The notes: generated by a model not told the origin, from the letters alone. A stretch of 64,000 bases of DNA from Chrysemys picta bellii (GCF_011386835.1 NC_088804.1:37435549-37499548); one strand, 5' to 3'. Counted from the first letter of the stretch, positions 1-12,800 are shown. Numbers and translations are program-made.

Positions 1-865
1 CGTGATGATTGTTGAAAAGCCTTTGGCTAAAGGTGCTGTCATCAGTCAGTATAACACTGCCATTACGGTGATGACGTAGTTTAAAACATTCATATATAAC
101 CTGTCAAAGTCTTTTCAGTGGCCATTTATTCTGAGGCCCAGTTCTCAGACGAGTTAGTAACAATGCGCTAAAACTTTTAGTATTACTTATTTAGGACTGG
201 CTGGCGGCATCTAAGAGTGTGCCAGGTGCAGGAGCACAGAGTAGATGAGCTCCCACGTGTGCACTAATTTCCACAACACAGCCTCCTTCTGAACCATTTC
301 TGGGACCGACCCCCCTCCTTTGAAGCACTGCGGGAACAGTGTAAAGGGTTCTGGGCTTGTAGTTGATGGACAGCTGTTCTGAGTAGCTGAGGATAAAAAT
401 CACAGTGTGAAAAAAACCCCGAGAAGCCTTGTTCTAAGGGATAAAAGATGTGAAGTCATTTTGCAAGCCACAGGCAGGCCCTTGGCTGCACTAAGGTAGG
501 ATTAGCTCTGGCCTCTGGAAAAAAAATAGCCTCTGAACCAGACGGAAATGTGCAGCGGGTGGAGAGATTACACAGTGTGGATGATAAATACAGCTTCTTT
601 CCCCCATCAGCACTGCAGCCTCAATAAACAACATACTGAAGCTGCCACAACGTGAACCCCGAGGAGAAAAAAAGCATCTATCCCCTCCCATGACAAAATA
701 TTGGCCAATGCCAGAAAACAGGAGCTATCCCAGGAGAAGTAATCCCGAAAGAATGGCAATCAGCTTTCAAAGACTTTCCCTTTATCCTATCCAACTTCCC
801 CACAGGGGAAAGTATTGAACAACGGAGGCAGTTGTGCATTTACAGATACTAAAAGGTTCCTATTT
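1..865. other. unannotated sequence, nothing recognised
   Basis: I see no gene, recognisable repeat or splice-flanked open frame here. The short frames on the minus strand have no family resemblance and look like chance. Confidence 0.5.
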
Positions 866-1115
866 CACAGAAGAGGAAGGATGGTCAAGTGGTTCGGGTG
901 CCTGCCTGGGACTCAGGAGATGAGAGTTCTCGTCCTTGGTCTACCACAGACTCCTGTGTGAATCTTGGCCTCTCTGTGCCTTGTTGTCCCACCTGTTCAA
1001 TGGGGATGATAGCACTGCCCTACCACACAGGGTTGTTGTGTAGCTAATCACATTAAAAAGATGATGAGCCTCTCAGATATTATGGTAATGAGAGAGCCAG
1101 ATAAGTAGCATAGGC
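866..1115 (+). repeat. MIR-like tRNA-derived SINE, plus orientation
   Basis: The order matches the MIR/CORE-SINE pattern: a tRNA-like head with a 'gtggttcgggtgcctgcctg' style A-box region, a 'gggactcaggaga' segment, then 'tgtgaatcttggcctctctg', 'tgttcaatggggatgatag' and a decayed tail. It is clearly old, with many substitutions. The family call rests on recognition of motif order, not on an alignment. Confidence 0.6.
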
Positions 1116-1300
1116 AGGATCCCAGCCCTCATCTAGAGATGGACAGCTATCAATGGGAACAATAATACACTTTGGATCTTGTTAACATACTGTTGTAGCT
1201 CATGTCCACTGACCACACTACCATTTATGGTTTACCTTCACAACCACAAGGCAGAGCTGCCCGGAACACTCTACAGGGCTCTTCTGCTTTACAGGTTCTA

Positions 1301-1399
1301 AATAAATTAAATTAATGGAGATATCCCATCTCCTAGAACTGGAAGGGACCTTGAAAGGTCATCGAGTCCAGCCCCCTGCCTGCACTAGCAGGACCAAGG
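1301..1399 (-). repeat. CryI SINE / CR1 3' tail fragment, antisense
   Basis: The stretch reads, antisense, as the 3' tail shared by turtle CR1 LINEs and the CryI SINE: 'ctagaactggaagggacctt', then 'gaaaggtcatcgagtccagc' and 'cccctgcctgcactagcagg'. It is nearly identical to the corresponding part of the fuller SINE at 48331-48530 but stops just after the 'aggaccaag' motif. The tRNA-like head is missing, so SINE and LINE origins cannot be separated. Confidence 0.75.
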
Positions 1400-4300
1400 T
1401 TCTGAGAGTGATGTATCTTTGCTCCTCCTTGTGGTTGATACTCTTTGCTGCACCAAGCCAAGCGCAGAGATGGGCCTATGATTGCTGCTTTCAGGTGGGC
1501 CACGTTGACAGAGCCAATGTGGAGACTCTTGGCCAGCACGTTGGGTTTTGCCTTGGCAGCTGCTCCTAGTGCTTAGTAGCGTGGTTGAGGTTTTATCATT
1601 TCTGGGTGCTGGATGGAGAATCGGGCTGGGGTCGGAGTAGTGGGGGTCTCCACAGCAGGCTGAACATACTGTGTTTCTGAACTCAGTAGGGGAAATGGCA
1701 CTGGGCTGAGTACCAGCGAGAAGAATCCTACCTGATGTGATTCAGTGACTTCACTCTACTGCAGGAGTGGCCTATCCACCTGCCAAGATGGAAACAAATA
1801 CATTCGAGTTTTAAATTCCTGGAAGGGAGAAATGTATTTGCTTATTAATTTACCAAGCGGCTCAAGAATGCTTATTTGCTTACTCTCTCTACACAAACGG
1901 AGTTCAGAAAGCGGAGTCGGGAGTGGAGCCGACTTCATTTTGAATGCTGACGACTGGAGCACCAGGGATCATGTGAAACAGGCAGTGCTATTCTCAAGTT
2001 CCTGGATGCTACAAAGCAGCCATGATGGAACCAATAATAATAGAAAATAAAATGTGGGAGTTTGGCAATGGTTGGGATTACAAAAGGGAAACCCAAAAGA
2101 AAGTTATTAGCTGTTGTGAATTTAGGCTGAGATATTCAAAGGGGCCCAAGTTAATTTACAGGACAATTAAAGAGTCCCCGACATGTCGTGGGGGTTTCAG
2201 CATGCCACTGAATCAATGTACATTGACACTGTATCATGATCTGATAACGCAATGACCTTATGCATATATGTAACCATTTGATGAAGATGAGTTAGTTGTC
2301 ATTTTGGAGCCATTCCAAGATTGATCTCACTGAAGTCAGATAAAATTCTCTCTCTCTTTCCCGCCTCCTCCACCCCTTTGTGTTCCACTGTCATGGACTT
2401 TTGCATTTACTGAATCAGAAATGGATACAGAAGTGCCGAGATATAATGAGAGGGGATTTTCCCAGTACGGTCAGCTCCATCAGAACCTAGATGCAACAGA
2501 AATCTCATGAAATACCCCTTCCCCACAATTTTCTCAGATCTATTCTATAGACCCAAGAGGTATAAGTAGCTGAGATGGCCATCCATACTGAACATCTATA
2601 CCTTTTGAGTTTCTGCCATCCCAGGTATATTCTCAAGTAAGGCTGCTGTGGGAACATAGCTAGATATCTGTGCAAATATCTCAAATCGCACTAGGCTCCT
2701 GCCTCTCTCCCAGTTCTCCAGCTGGGTTGACTAAGGTACAAAGAGGTCAAGCGTCCATTGATCCAGCGAGTAAATGATTTGGGCTGAATTAGAAGCACCC
2801 ACAATGATTTGGATGTTCTACAGTGAAATCCTGGCCCCACTGACGTCAGTGGGAATGGGAGTCAAGATCTCATCCCCAGGTTTTTGCTGTCATGATACAA
2901 ACAGTGGGTCCAGGAAAGAAACTGATGTAGAGAGACTCCACTAAAAGTCGATTCCAATCTTTGTGCCTTTTTTAAGTTTCTCATGCTCTGAAACAGGTTT
3001 ATATAAGGGAAGCTCGTGATCTCTACGGCTAATTCCATAGCTGGTTATTAGTGTGTAGCTGTATTTTTAATGTTGCCTTAGGGATTTATTCTGCATATGG
3101 AATCAGGGAGGGCAGAATAGGTCCTTCATTTCTTGGGCTAAAAATGTTCTGGTTTCCTAAGTCCCTAGAAATGAACTGAGTTTCTTTCCCTTATTAATAG
3201 CACATTGCCAGACTGTGCCCAACTATTCCAGGAGCGCGCCGGGGAGCCAGGACCCCTCCCTCTTTGTGCTCCAGTGTAACCACTGGGTGTAATTGCAGCC
3301 CTTGTAGTCTCTGGAGTGCAGGTATTGCTCCCTCTATCCACCCCACCCTCCCAGTGCAAGTAGGTGAGGAGGCAGGGCACAGAGATGGGGCCGTGGCTTG
3401 GCTCCGGCCTTTGCACTGGTCAGAGGTGGCCTGGTATGCAAGCGAGCAGGGGGGAGTTTGTGCCTCTCTGTGAAGGGTTATAGTGGCCCCAAGAGTGTCA
3501 GAAATCCTCTCAAAGGCCCCTATGCTGAAGTGTAACCCCCACCCCCAGTCAGGTGTGTTATGCAGCCCCCCTGCCCCCGTGCTCAATGGGAGTCTGTTAC
3601 CACCATAACTGCTTAGCTCCAGCTGTAGATAATTATGCTTTTAGCTTTGGAGGTCACAGGTTCAATCCCCACTGTGCAAGCTAGCACAGAAGTCCGGCAA
3701 AAGGTGGGGTTGTATGATAGAACCCACACATAATACCTCCAGCCTTTACTTCATAATTAAAGATGCCATCAAAATACATGTACCGACAGAAAGGAAAAAC
3801 ACCATCTTATTGGAAATGCAGTTGCCCCCAGGGATGAATTTGGCCCATTCTATTTCCACTCCAAGAGTTTAGGGCCTAGTCCTGCAGAACCTTAGTAAGA
3901 CACCCTGGTGAGTAAGGGTGACTTGCATGAGTAAGGGGTTTGCAGATCTGGCCTCTTAAATATCCATCTATGTTATTTAATTTGAAAAGCATGTGCGTGG
4001 GAGGGAAGTTTTTACTGAAGTCTTTTGCTCTCAGTGTTTTGATCTTTACATAGATATTTTGCCTAAAATGTACATTTAGTTTTACATTTCAAGGTTTCTT
4101 TTTCATGTAAGAGAGGATTTGATTATGGCTAAAGACTGAAGCTGTAAAATGCTCCAGTCTTTAGTCAGAAAACGGCTCAGTGTTTATGCAATCCCAAATT
4201 CTTCCTTTTTAAATAAAATTTACAACCTTCTGAAATGGTTTGTACAGACCTCCCAAGCTTTGATTTCTTGCAGAGTTTTTGAAATGCATATTAGCCCTGA

Positions 4301-4571
4301 GACTGCTAACAGCCTGAAATAATTACACTCAAAGGTAGGTGTTAATGCCTTCGACATTTGCCTGCCAGTTGTCTTCATGCTTGTGAGAAATTTATGTACC
4401 AACTGCCCAAGATTTTACTGCCAAATTGTATTCTTTCCATTTCTCTTAAGAGTTAACTTCCATGCTATGGGTTTGCTCATTCATTTATAACAGCCATCCT
4501 TTCAAAAAAGTCCGTTTGTTAAGAAGGACATATGCGTGGGACTATATAATGTTACTTATTTGCAGGATGTG
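1400..4571. other. unannotated sequence; short tRNA-like motif near 3650
   Basis: No supported gene. Around 3650-3700 there is a B-box-like 'aggtcacaggttcaatcccc', possibly the remnant of a tRNA-derived SINE, but no A box or cloverleaf could be built. Around 2825-2875 there is a copy of the 'actgacgtcagtgggaatgg' type phrase that recurs in the window. The GC-rich frames at 3165-3590 on the minus strand show no family features. Confidence 0.45.
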
Positions 4572-4808
4572 GGCCAGATTTTCAGCAAAAATTAGACACA
4601 CAAATACACACAATTTGCATGCAATTGCATCTCCAATTTGCCTGTCAGTTACTACAGTGGTGTAGGAAAATCAGGCAATTGCACATTTACCTGGTATATT
4701 AGGTGCATTGGCTTATGCAATTACCTGAGTTGTGTGCATAGTTGCACTAATTGCATGCTCAGCTGAGGTATACATTTATGCATCTAAATTTGTCTGAAAA
4801 GCAGGTCC
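4572..4808. mobile_element. decayed MITE with imperfect terminal inverted repeats
   Basis: The left end 'ggccagattttcagcaaaaa' and the reverse complement of the right end 'ctgaaaagcaggtcc' share the block gg-cc-ga-ttttcag followed by caaa-ttaga. The interior is rich in short 'caatttgca/tgcaatt' palindromes. No clear target-site duplication was found. This is a likely old non-autonomous DNA element; the family is unknown. Confidence 0.4.
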
Positions 4809-6856
4809 AAGTTACATTAGAACCATCCCAACTGTGTTGTTAAATCAACTTTACGGAGGAGGATAACAGAGCTATTTTGGGCTAGAATTTTATCATTACC
4901 CAAGGGATTTAGACACCCAACACCCACTGAATGAAAATTTTTGCCTAATGCTCCGTTGATTAATCTAATGTTAATATCTCTAGTACACACAGATCATGTG
5001 AGACACATTTCTCAATCAGTGTACGGGGGTCTTAAAATGAGATCTGCCAATTAATACATTTAGGAAGGAGTTAAAGAAGGGGATTTCATAGCCTTTTGTC
5101 TTTCTCTTTTTTCTCATTCCTATGGTGCATTACTGTATTTGGGCAATTAAGCTCCCAGGAAGATGGGCAATATTGTGTATAACAAAGCTATCAGTGCACC
5201 TGAATCCTGATCTGCAGCACCCTCTACTGGTCCTTCACTCAGTAGTTGTTAACTCAGATACCATGGTGATGGGCACATTAAAGATAGGTTAGACATTGAC
5301 TTCCTAGAGCTGAAGAAATAATTATTTGATTCATTTCAGCCTTTAGTTCTGTGAATGGCTGGAGACATTTCAAATGTATTTATTATTTGCATTCTTTATT
5401 CAACACTGATTTGCAAGTCTCAAGTCCCCTCAGGAGAATAATAATTGGTCTGTGGCTCTTTTGTTGATCTACTGCTGTGAAGATTTGTACTATGAAATCC
5501 TCCCTATTGTGGTTAGCGTATGTCAGATCCTTGTTACATAGTGCCAGAAATAAACTGAAGGCCAAATCCTCAGGTAGTGGCCACAGCTTCACCTGGCCCA
5601 GAGTTGTTGATGCAAGTGGATCAAATAAGGTCTCTTGAATCCCTTGGGCTGGAAGGGAACCTAGCAGAGGAGGAGACTCTCCTGGAAGCGCGAGGCCTTG
5701 CAGTGAAAGCAGAGCGGGTGGCATCCTCCGCACACACTGTGGTGTTGTTTCAGGTCCTTGACTGGGATGACTCATTTCTAGCTAATCAATCCAGCGAGAG
5801 TGGTGAAATTTACAACTGAAGATAGAATTCAACTGTCGATGTTGCCAACTATTTAAACACTGGAGCCTAAAACTTGTTTGTGTGAGGTCCTCTGAGACCT
5901 TCAGACAGTGACATAGAAAGGTCACAGTAAGGGAGGGGGGGAGGTTGAATTGAAACTTCTTTGGAACTAGACCACAGGCGCGCTTCCCAGCTCTGCGGCC
6001 AATTTAGTTGTAGCTTTGTGAGGCTGAAACATGAACTGGTGTTTACTAGGGTGTAGGCTGAGGCCATCAAACTCATTTCATTTGTGACTTAAGCCAGGCA
6101 TTAAACATAGCTTCCATAGACGTGAAAGGCCGATCCATGATGCCACCATTGCCCCATATGTATATTTGAAAGCAGGATGGGTTTTCAAAAGCAGTACCTA
6201 ATAGCTTTAAAGCAGGGTGGGGCCACACTCACACTCTGATGCCTGGGGATTGGCCCAAAACCACAAAATAAAAACCATATAGAACATCACCACCCATAAG
6301 TCAGAGGCAGCTTTTGTTTCCTGGTGTATGACTTACACGAAGTAACGCAGCAGGGTACTTCCATATCTAGTACACTCACCATACAAATGCCTCGTGACTT
6401 TAATTCTTGTTTCCTCACTAGTATCTCTGCAAGTTCTCGTCTAAAAAGCAGAGCGACAGCTGCACAACAACCATTTCCATTTTAAAGGTGGCGGTCACCA
6501 TGTCAAGTGAAGAAATATGTTCATTTACGACCAGTGGCTTTAAAGAAAAGCATGGGCATGTAAACTAGTATGGCTCCAATGGAAATTAATGGAGTTGCAC
6601 TAGTTTACAAGCAGGGCTAAATTTTGCATCTCTCACCCTAAAACACTCTCTCTCTCAAACAGGACCCAACTCTGCAATCCTGCTTACATTGAGGTTCTCC
6701 CTCAGGTTAAAACACAGCCAGGTGACACAGCTCCAAATTTGTTAGCCTGCCTCTTGCTGGGCCTCTTCAACTGTGTTAAGCTACCTCAACTGAGCTAAAA
6801 GAATTGAAAAACATACCCCTTTAGTCCATCAAAACAAGCACCTATAGATGGCATAA
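4809..6856. other. unannotated sequence
   Basis: No repeat or gene is recognised with confidence. Overlapping frames on opposite strands near 5383-5819 have no domain signature and share a locally GC-richer patch, so I treat them as chance frames. Confidence 0.45.
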
Positions 6857-7558
6857 TAACATACGAACCACGAGAACGGCCATACTGGGTCAGACCAATG
6901 GTCCATTTAGCCCAGTATCCTGTCTTCCGACAGTGGCCAATGCCAGGTGCTTCGCAGGGAATGAACAGAACAGGTAATCATCACCCTGTCACCCATTCCC
7001 AGTTTCTGGCAATCAGTGGCAAAGGACACCCAGAGGATGGGGATGTATCCCTGACCATCTTGACTAATAGCCATCGGTGAACCTATCCTCCATGAACTTA
7101 TCTAATTCCCTTTTGACCCCTGTTATAGTTTTGGCCTTCACAACATCCCTGGCAACAATTTCCATAAGTTGACTGTGCGTAATATGAAGAAGTACTTCCT
7201 TTTGTTTGTTTAAAACCTGCTGCCTATTAATTTCACTGGATGACCCCTGGTTCTTGTGTTATGTGAAGGAATAAATAACACTTCCTTATTCACTTTCTCC
7301 ACACCATTCATGATTTTATAGACCTCTATTATATCCCCTCTTTGTCATCTCCTTTCCAGTCTAAAAAGTCCCAGTCTTTCTAATCTCTCGTCACACGGAA
7401 GCTGTTCCATATCTTTATTTTGTTGCCCTTCTCTGTACCTTTTCCAATTTTAATATATATTTTTGAGATGGTGTGACTGGAACAGCATGCAGTATTCCAG
7501 GGGTGGGTGTACCATGGATTTATATAGTGGCATTATGATATTTGCTGTCCTATCTATC
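6857..7558 (-). mobile_element. CR1 LINE 3' end, antisense, 5'-truncated
   Basis: Read on the minus strand this is the 3' end of a chicken-repeat-1 (CR1) non-LTR retrotransposon. Its plus-strand start, 'aacggccatactgggtcaga', is the typical 3' terminus in turtles. Further in lies the decayed C-terminal part of the reverse-transcriptase ORF2: the sequence around 7080-7500 decodes in broken frames to the characteristic stretches around the end of the protein. It is 5'-truncated near 7558, as most CR1 copies are, and carries indels and stops, so it is not competent. A second copy of the same tail lies at 33149-33412. Confidence 0.85.
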
Positions 7559-8536
7559 TGGGCAGAATCAGGCCCAGACTAAAAACTATCTATAACCTAG
7601 TTTAATAGTTAGAAGTTAATGCCTCATGTAAAGTCTGGTTCATAGCTCTGGAGTGAATGTTGATTTGTGCTTGGCAAATTCTGTTGGGGCTTTATTTTTT
7701 CAGGTGGCTAGGTGTTGGAATTAATTGGCTTGGTTTGTACGCTGCTCTGACAATTGCTGCAATTTTCATATCAGGGTCTGACATGTTAAATTCTTGAGGG
7801 TGGTGGTGGGGGGACAAATGTTAGAGGCTTTCAGCTTCTGAACAATTATAATTATCTGCAATCAGCATGCCCTTCTGTAGATACCAATGCTCAGAGAGAA
7901 CGTGCTGAGTGAGATCTGAGTTAATAATAGCATTCAGGGAAAAATACATGGCTGTAGAGACAGAGCAGGGACATTTAAAAACAGTTTCTGTTTACAGGAA
8001 GGTGGGTTTTTTTTATCCTGTATTCCAACATCTGCAACACACGTGTACAGCTTTTGATTCTGCCTATCTGCATATATCTTGAGGATGGGTGCTGCAGCAG
8101 ACTCCTTGGCTTGAAGGTGAATGTGTGCAGTACACACAAGCTAGCTGGAAAATCAATATGGCATGACATGCCATTGCTCACCAGTCACTAATGTTTTAAT
8201 AACTACCATCCTCCTTAAGGACATCTCATTCTGATCCTTAGTCTAAAGAACAACTGGGGCCTCATGGGCCACATTGAGAAAACATTCACTTTGGACATCT
8301 TTCTGCTCACTGAATGTCTTTTCTATAGTAATTTTTTCTCTTCAACTTGGGGCTTATGGACCAGCTGTGGAAGATAGGAGTTCATCTGCTCATTTTCCCC
8401 TTGAAATCTAGATCCTCTTCAACAGCATAATCATCTCTTCAGCCATGCCAGAAACACAAGGTGGTGATCTCTTGTCGGGAATGAGCTTGAAGAATAGGAG
8501 ACCTCCTAGGAGCATTGGAGATGGCAAACTCTAGAA
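7559..8536. other. unannotated sequence
   Basis: No recognised repeat or gene. AT-rich, with short frames only. Confidence 0.45.
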
Positions 8537-8916
8537 CAGTGGTTCTCAAATTTTAGTAACCCGGGGACCCCCATTTTGATTTAAAATTTTGCCGCGGACC
8601 CCCAAGCCCCTTGCTCAGCCCCAGGCCCCATCCCCACTCCACCCCTTTCCTCAAGGTCCCACCCCACCTCTTCCACACCTGCCCCTCCTCTTTCCCACTT
8701 CTTTCCACCCCCTCCCCCAAGCGTCCCCACCCCCCCATCTTCCCCTCCCTCCCAGCGCCTTCTGCACTCTGGGGAACAGCTCCCATCATGCAAGAGGTGC
8801 TGGGAGGGAGAGGGAGGAGTTGAATGAGGGAGGGAGGAAGGGGTAGGAGTTGATCAACGAGGCCCACGGATCCCCTGGAGTACCCTCATCCTCAGACCCC
8901 AGTTTGAGAAATGCTG
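8537..8916. mobile_element. non-autonomous hAT-like element, C-rich interior
   Basis: The termini 'cagtggttctcaaa' and 'tttgagaaatgctg' form inverted repeats of the CAGTGGTTCTCAAA type used by Charlie-like hAT elements. The flanks 'ctctagaa' and 'tcctacta' agree at only 4 of 8 positions, so the target duplication is at best decayed. The interior is a strand-biased C-rich tract (plus strand) with CCAC/CCCC runs, which generates spurious open frames on both strands. No transposase coding is present. Confidence 0.7.
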
Positions 8917-8929
8917 TCCTACTAGCTTG

Positions 8930-9185
8930 TCTCCAACTGTGGCCAGATAGGGACATCCTAGGTCATCAAATCCAGTCCCCTGCTATTGCAGGCATCCCTA
9001 TCATATAATACTATTCTTGAATTTATCAAGCACCATCTCAAATCTAATTAGGTCGTGTGGCTATTGGAAGGCTGTTCCAAAACCACACTCCTCTGATGAT
9101 TATAAACTTTCTTTTAATTTCCAGCCTAAATTTATTCATGGCTAGTTTATGCCCATTTCTTCCTGCTTCAGAGGAAGATACAAGA
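8930..9185 (-). repeat. old CR1-related LINE fragment, antisense
   Basis: Motifs such as 'aggtcatcaaatccagtccc', 'ctattggaaggctgttccaa' and 'tttatgcccatttcttcctg' follow the order of an antisense CR1 3' region ending in the ORF2 C-terminal codons. It is more diverged than the copies at 6857 and 59251. Confidence 0.6.
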
Positions 9186-11857
9186 AACCCCATAATGGAC
9201 AATTAAAACTTTAAGATCCTGTTTAAATGAGGGATCAGAGAATCAAAATGTAGATAAAACGAGAAGTTATGAAGATAGCCATTAAGTTTAGATCCAGAGC
9301 CAAACTTTTGCAAAGTTCATGGGTGTTCTGACCTCGGGATTTGTTCAGGCCCATCTTTCATATACTCAAATGTGGACTATTAAATTAAAAAAAACTTTCA
9401 TAAACTTTTTCATGGTTGTGAAAGGAAGAATTTCCTCATATTTACAGCTCGATTTAAACAACTAAAGAGGTTTGGCTAATTAGGGAAACATCCAAACCTT
9501 TGAATTCCTAAATAAAACTCCAGATCTTTGTGGCACCTCCTTATTGGCTTGGGCACAAAAGTCTCTTATAAAGAGAGGAAAGAAAATCAGAAGAAATATT
9601 TAATCTATGAGAATAATTACTCCCAAATAGATTGCTTTTCAGTGTTTTCTGTGAATCCTTAGCTGTTCGCTAAGAAGCTGCAAGTTCGCTGAATTACAGA
9701 GAGAGTCAAGAGTCACATCACACTCTTATTTCTTATTTCCATCTTCATTACCCACTTAAATTTGGGGATAAATTCTATGAGCCAGATGGGCTCTCTGCTT
9801 AGACAAGTGGAGAGGTGAAAATTCCTCGGGGGTTGGAGAAAGTCCTGAAACCCATGGGACTTTGATGATGGAATGGCTTTGACCTGGGAACTATCCTTGG
9901 GCCCCATGGAAACGGCAGACCCTGCTTCCCTTTCATGACTGTGTGACTGGGACGTGGTTCCTTTGAGGTTTGGGTGAGGACTGAGCTGTAGGGATGTGGC
10001 ATCTTTTGTTTTAGCTTCTGGAATGTTGGGAGCAAGCAGAGCAGCGTGGTGGGGCCAGTCCTGTCTGCATCTGGGTATTCCGTTTCCAGTGGATCCCTAG
10101 GGATGGGAGGCTGCACCCCTGAGGTTTAATCTGAAACGTCAGCTATCGGCTATTGTGGGATGTAAGATAACAGACTCACTGGAGCAATGGTCTGAGCCAG
10201 TGCGGCAGACCCTGCTTTCCTCTTCCAAACAGAAATCAAATTATGAGCTCAGCAAAGAAATAAATCATGCCCAAGGGATTGTTGCAAAGACGAATTGAGA
10301 GCCTTGCTTTCCTAGAGGGTGAACACATGGAACAGCAATCAGTCTGCTGTCCATGTGTAGGCCTTGCTGTCCCCCAAATGGCTAGTTATTAAGATATTTA
10401 CGGTTAGTATGAATTTCCTCTACCGTAAATCCTCCTCCTCTCTACCTGTAGGGAAGTCATAGCAATCAGTGACCCAGCTCCATCAGTTAACATGGCAACC
10501 ATCATGTTCTTGTAAAATGAAGATTGTAACAACTTAACATCATCATAAAAACAACAAGAGGAGGAAAAAATCCCTGTGCTGGTATCTGATAACTTGCTGT
10601 AATCAAGTGCTTGCATATTCTTTTCTTAGAAGACTGGTAAATGGAAAGTTACATGGTTTCATTTGTCACTGAGCAATTTATGAACTGTTTGCCAAATTCT
10701 GATCCTGATTATATGGTCTGGGTGTTAATGGGAATAATACCACTGTGGATTAGCAGGCATTCCGTTCAGCCAAGCCAAGCACATATCTTTGGGAGAATTG
10801 CTTCCTACTGAGATGGGGTGTACGTGATCCAGGGAGTGTAACTGCAGAAAAAAAGCAAGTTACCTGCATTTCTCGCTTAAGAAACACACACACATATTGA
10901 TGCTCTACGAATCATGCTTAGGAAAGTGTCACTTGTATGATCCTTTGGGCTATGATGTCTCAGACCCTGGTACAACACAATCAATATGGCATAAAAGGGA
11001 TTGGAAATAAATTAGTATAATTTAAAGAGACATTTTTCAGGACAAATTTAGCCACAAGTCTAGGTCTAGCTGTAAGATGCACAGAAATTTTGCCAGACAT
11101 TTTAATTCCTATGAAAACAGCGGTGAGGCTGTTCTTTTTTTAAAAAAAAACCCAAACACTGCAGCATTTTGCTAATGCATGAGAATCTGAAAGAGAAATC
11201 GACCAGAAAAGATGTCTCCACACTGCCCCAATGGGCACCCTGTCCATACATAGATAGGGACCATAAACTAAAGATGAAACTGACTAGCGTATTTTCGTTT
11301 GGTAACAGATTAGCCTCTGACCCAATTACTGTGATATAATCAGACACTAATTAAGATCCGTACCTATTCAGTTCACCAGTGTTCAGATTGGTAATGGTAT
11401 GGGTAGGCAGTAGCTGGCCATTACTAATTGGTGCCTGTGATTTGGAGAAATAGGAATTTGTTCCCTTCCTCTCCTTTTAAAAACCTGGGGAATTAATATA
11501 TATAAAAATGCTGATTATTTTAAAAACCGTAAGTGCTGAAGTTACTCAGACAAGCTCATAGGAATTGCAAAGCGGAATGTATATCATTCCATAAGAGATC
11601 TCATTTCCTCTCTGGAGCCTGCGGTCAAGCTGTCAATCACCAGTTTCTCCCATGAGTGGCAAGCCAATCATCCTGTTGCCCTGCGATAGCCTCAAATGGC
11701 TCAGTCACTTCCAGTGTTGAGGAGATGTAGTAGCTTGGAACAACTCAGTTCTTTTTTTCCCCCACTCCGTCACCTCTACAAATAGGAGGGAGCACCTTCT
11801 CTTAGCCTGGCACATTTCCACCAGCCACTCACGAAAAGGAAAAGCAAGAGCAGCCGT
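9186..11857. other. unannotated sequence with a CCAAT-rich patch near 11.6-11.85 kb
   Basis: No gene or repeat is recognised in most of this stretch. Around 11620-11850 the composition changes: 'gtcaatcaccagtttctccc', a CCAAT box inside 'aagccaatcatcctg', and an AT-rich TATA-like 'tctacaaataggaggg' about 110 bases further on. This spacing is promoter-like but no first exon or open frame follows; a dispersed repeat starts immediately downstream. Confidence 0.3.
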
Positions 11858-12435
11858 GTTGCCAACTGTGGCAATTTCACTGTGACTCTCCTGATATTTA
11901 GTATGTTTCTTAAAGACCCAGCTTCTGGAGTCCAGTTATTGTGGAGTAATCTTAGGGTTTTTTTTAAAGTAAGATTTTAGCCCTTCTGATTGCATAGAAA
12001 AGATTGATAATGTAGCCTGAGATAATGCACCTTCAGAGAGCCAGAAGACAAATAAAGAGAATTCAAAATGTATGATTTAAAAAAAAATCTCAAGAATTTT
12101 AAGCCAATCTCATAATTACTGGATTCATGAATTTTGAATGTTTGCCAACATTCATGATATCAGGTATCACAAAACTCATGATGTTTTTCTTAAAGCCTGA
12201 GCTTCTGGAGTCAGGTGATAAAATGAGAATTTCAGCTTTCATTTAAAAAAAATAAAACAAGTAAGTTTCTAGCCTTCACAGTTGCAGAGAAAAGTTTGAA
12301 AACATCGTCCAAAATGCTCAAAACCCAGAAACAAATAAAAGGATCCCAACATTATTTTTTTAAAACCTCATGGTTTTTTTAGCCATCCACGTGATTATTA
12401 GGGAACAGACATGATTTTTTGAGTCATGATTTTAC
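11858..12435. repeat. two diverged copies of one dispersed repeat in tandem
   Basis: The first copy (about 11858-12135) and second copy (about 12140-12435) share the same ordered blocks: 'gttgccaac', a 'gatatt/gatgttt' block, 'tttcttaaagacccagcttctgg' (shared core 'agcttctggagtc'), 'ttagccctt/tctagccttca', 'ttgcagagaaaag', 'agacaaataaa/aaacaaataaaag', and 'aatctca'. The repeat is one I associate with turtle genomes, but I cannot name its family. The tandem arrangement may be two insertions or a local duplication. Confidence 0.6.
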
Positions 12436-12671
12436 TTTTGATTTGCAATACTGCAAGAAGTTTGCATCCTTCCCTGCCTCTTAAAATAAGCGTATTTAAT
12501 AGCAAAATGCAGATTTGGGCTTTAATTATTGTTCTTATTACTTTATTGCTAATATTTACAATAGCTGCTAGAAGCCCAACAAGATGGAATAATGAGAACC
12601 AGTCCCTGTCCTCCAGAGGTTACAACTCCAGGAGAATGAGACCTCCCATTATTCAGAAATGAGGCACAGAG

Positions 12672-12800
12672 GGTACGTCTACATTGCCGTGGGGTTTATT
12701 TTTGCAATATAGATGCCCAGAGAGACTGAGTGACTTGCCCCAGGTCACCCACGAAGTCTGTGGCAGAGGTGGGGGACTGAACCCAGATGGCCTGAGTCTC
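12672..12800 (-). repeat. short DNA-element end plus antisense MIR fragment
   Basis: 'agggtacgtctacattgccg' at 12672 resembles the TIR of the DNA element found at 57548 ('ggcaggtctacactac'). It is followed at 12710-12800 by an antisense MIR end: 'gactgagtgacttgccccag', 'gtcacccacgaagtctgtgg' and 'gactgaacccagatggcctg'. The MIR assignment is firm, the TIR fragment tentative. Confidence 0.6.

Noticed and set aside
3165..3590. 130-codon minus-strand frame
   Set aside because: It is in a GC-richer patch with overlapping frames on both strands and no recognisable domain.
3640..3700. tRNA-like B box
   Set aside because: No A box at a suitable distance and no cloverleaf, so not a tRNA gene; at most a SINE relic.
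5383..5819. 130-codon minus and 80-codon plus frames
   Set aside because: They overlap antiparallel with no recognised motif.
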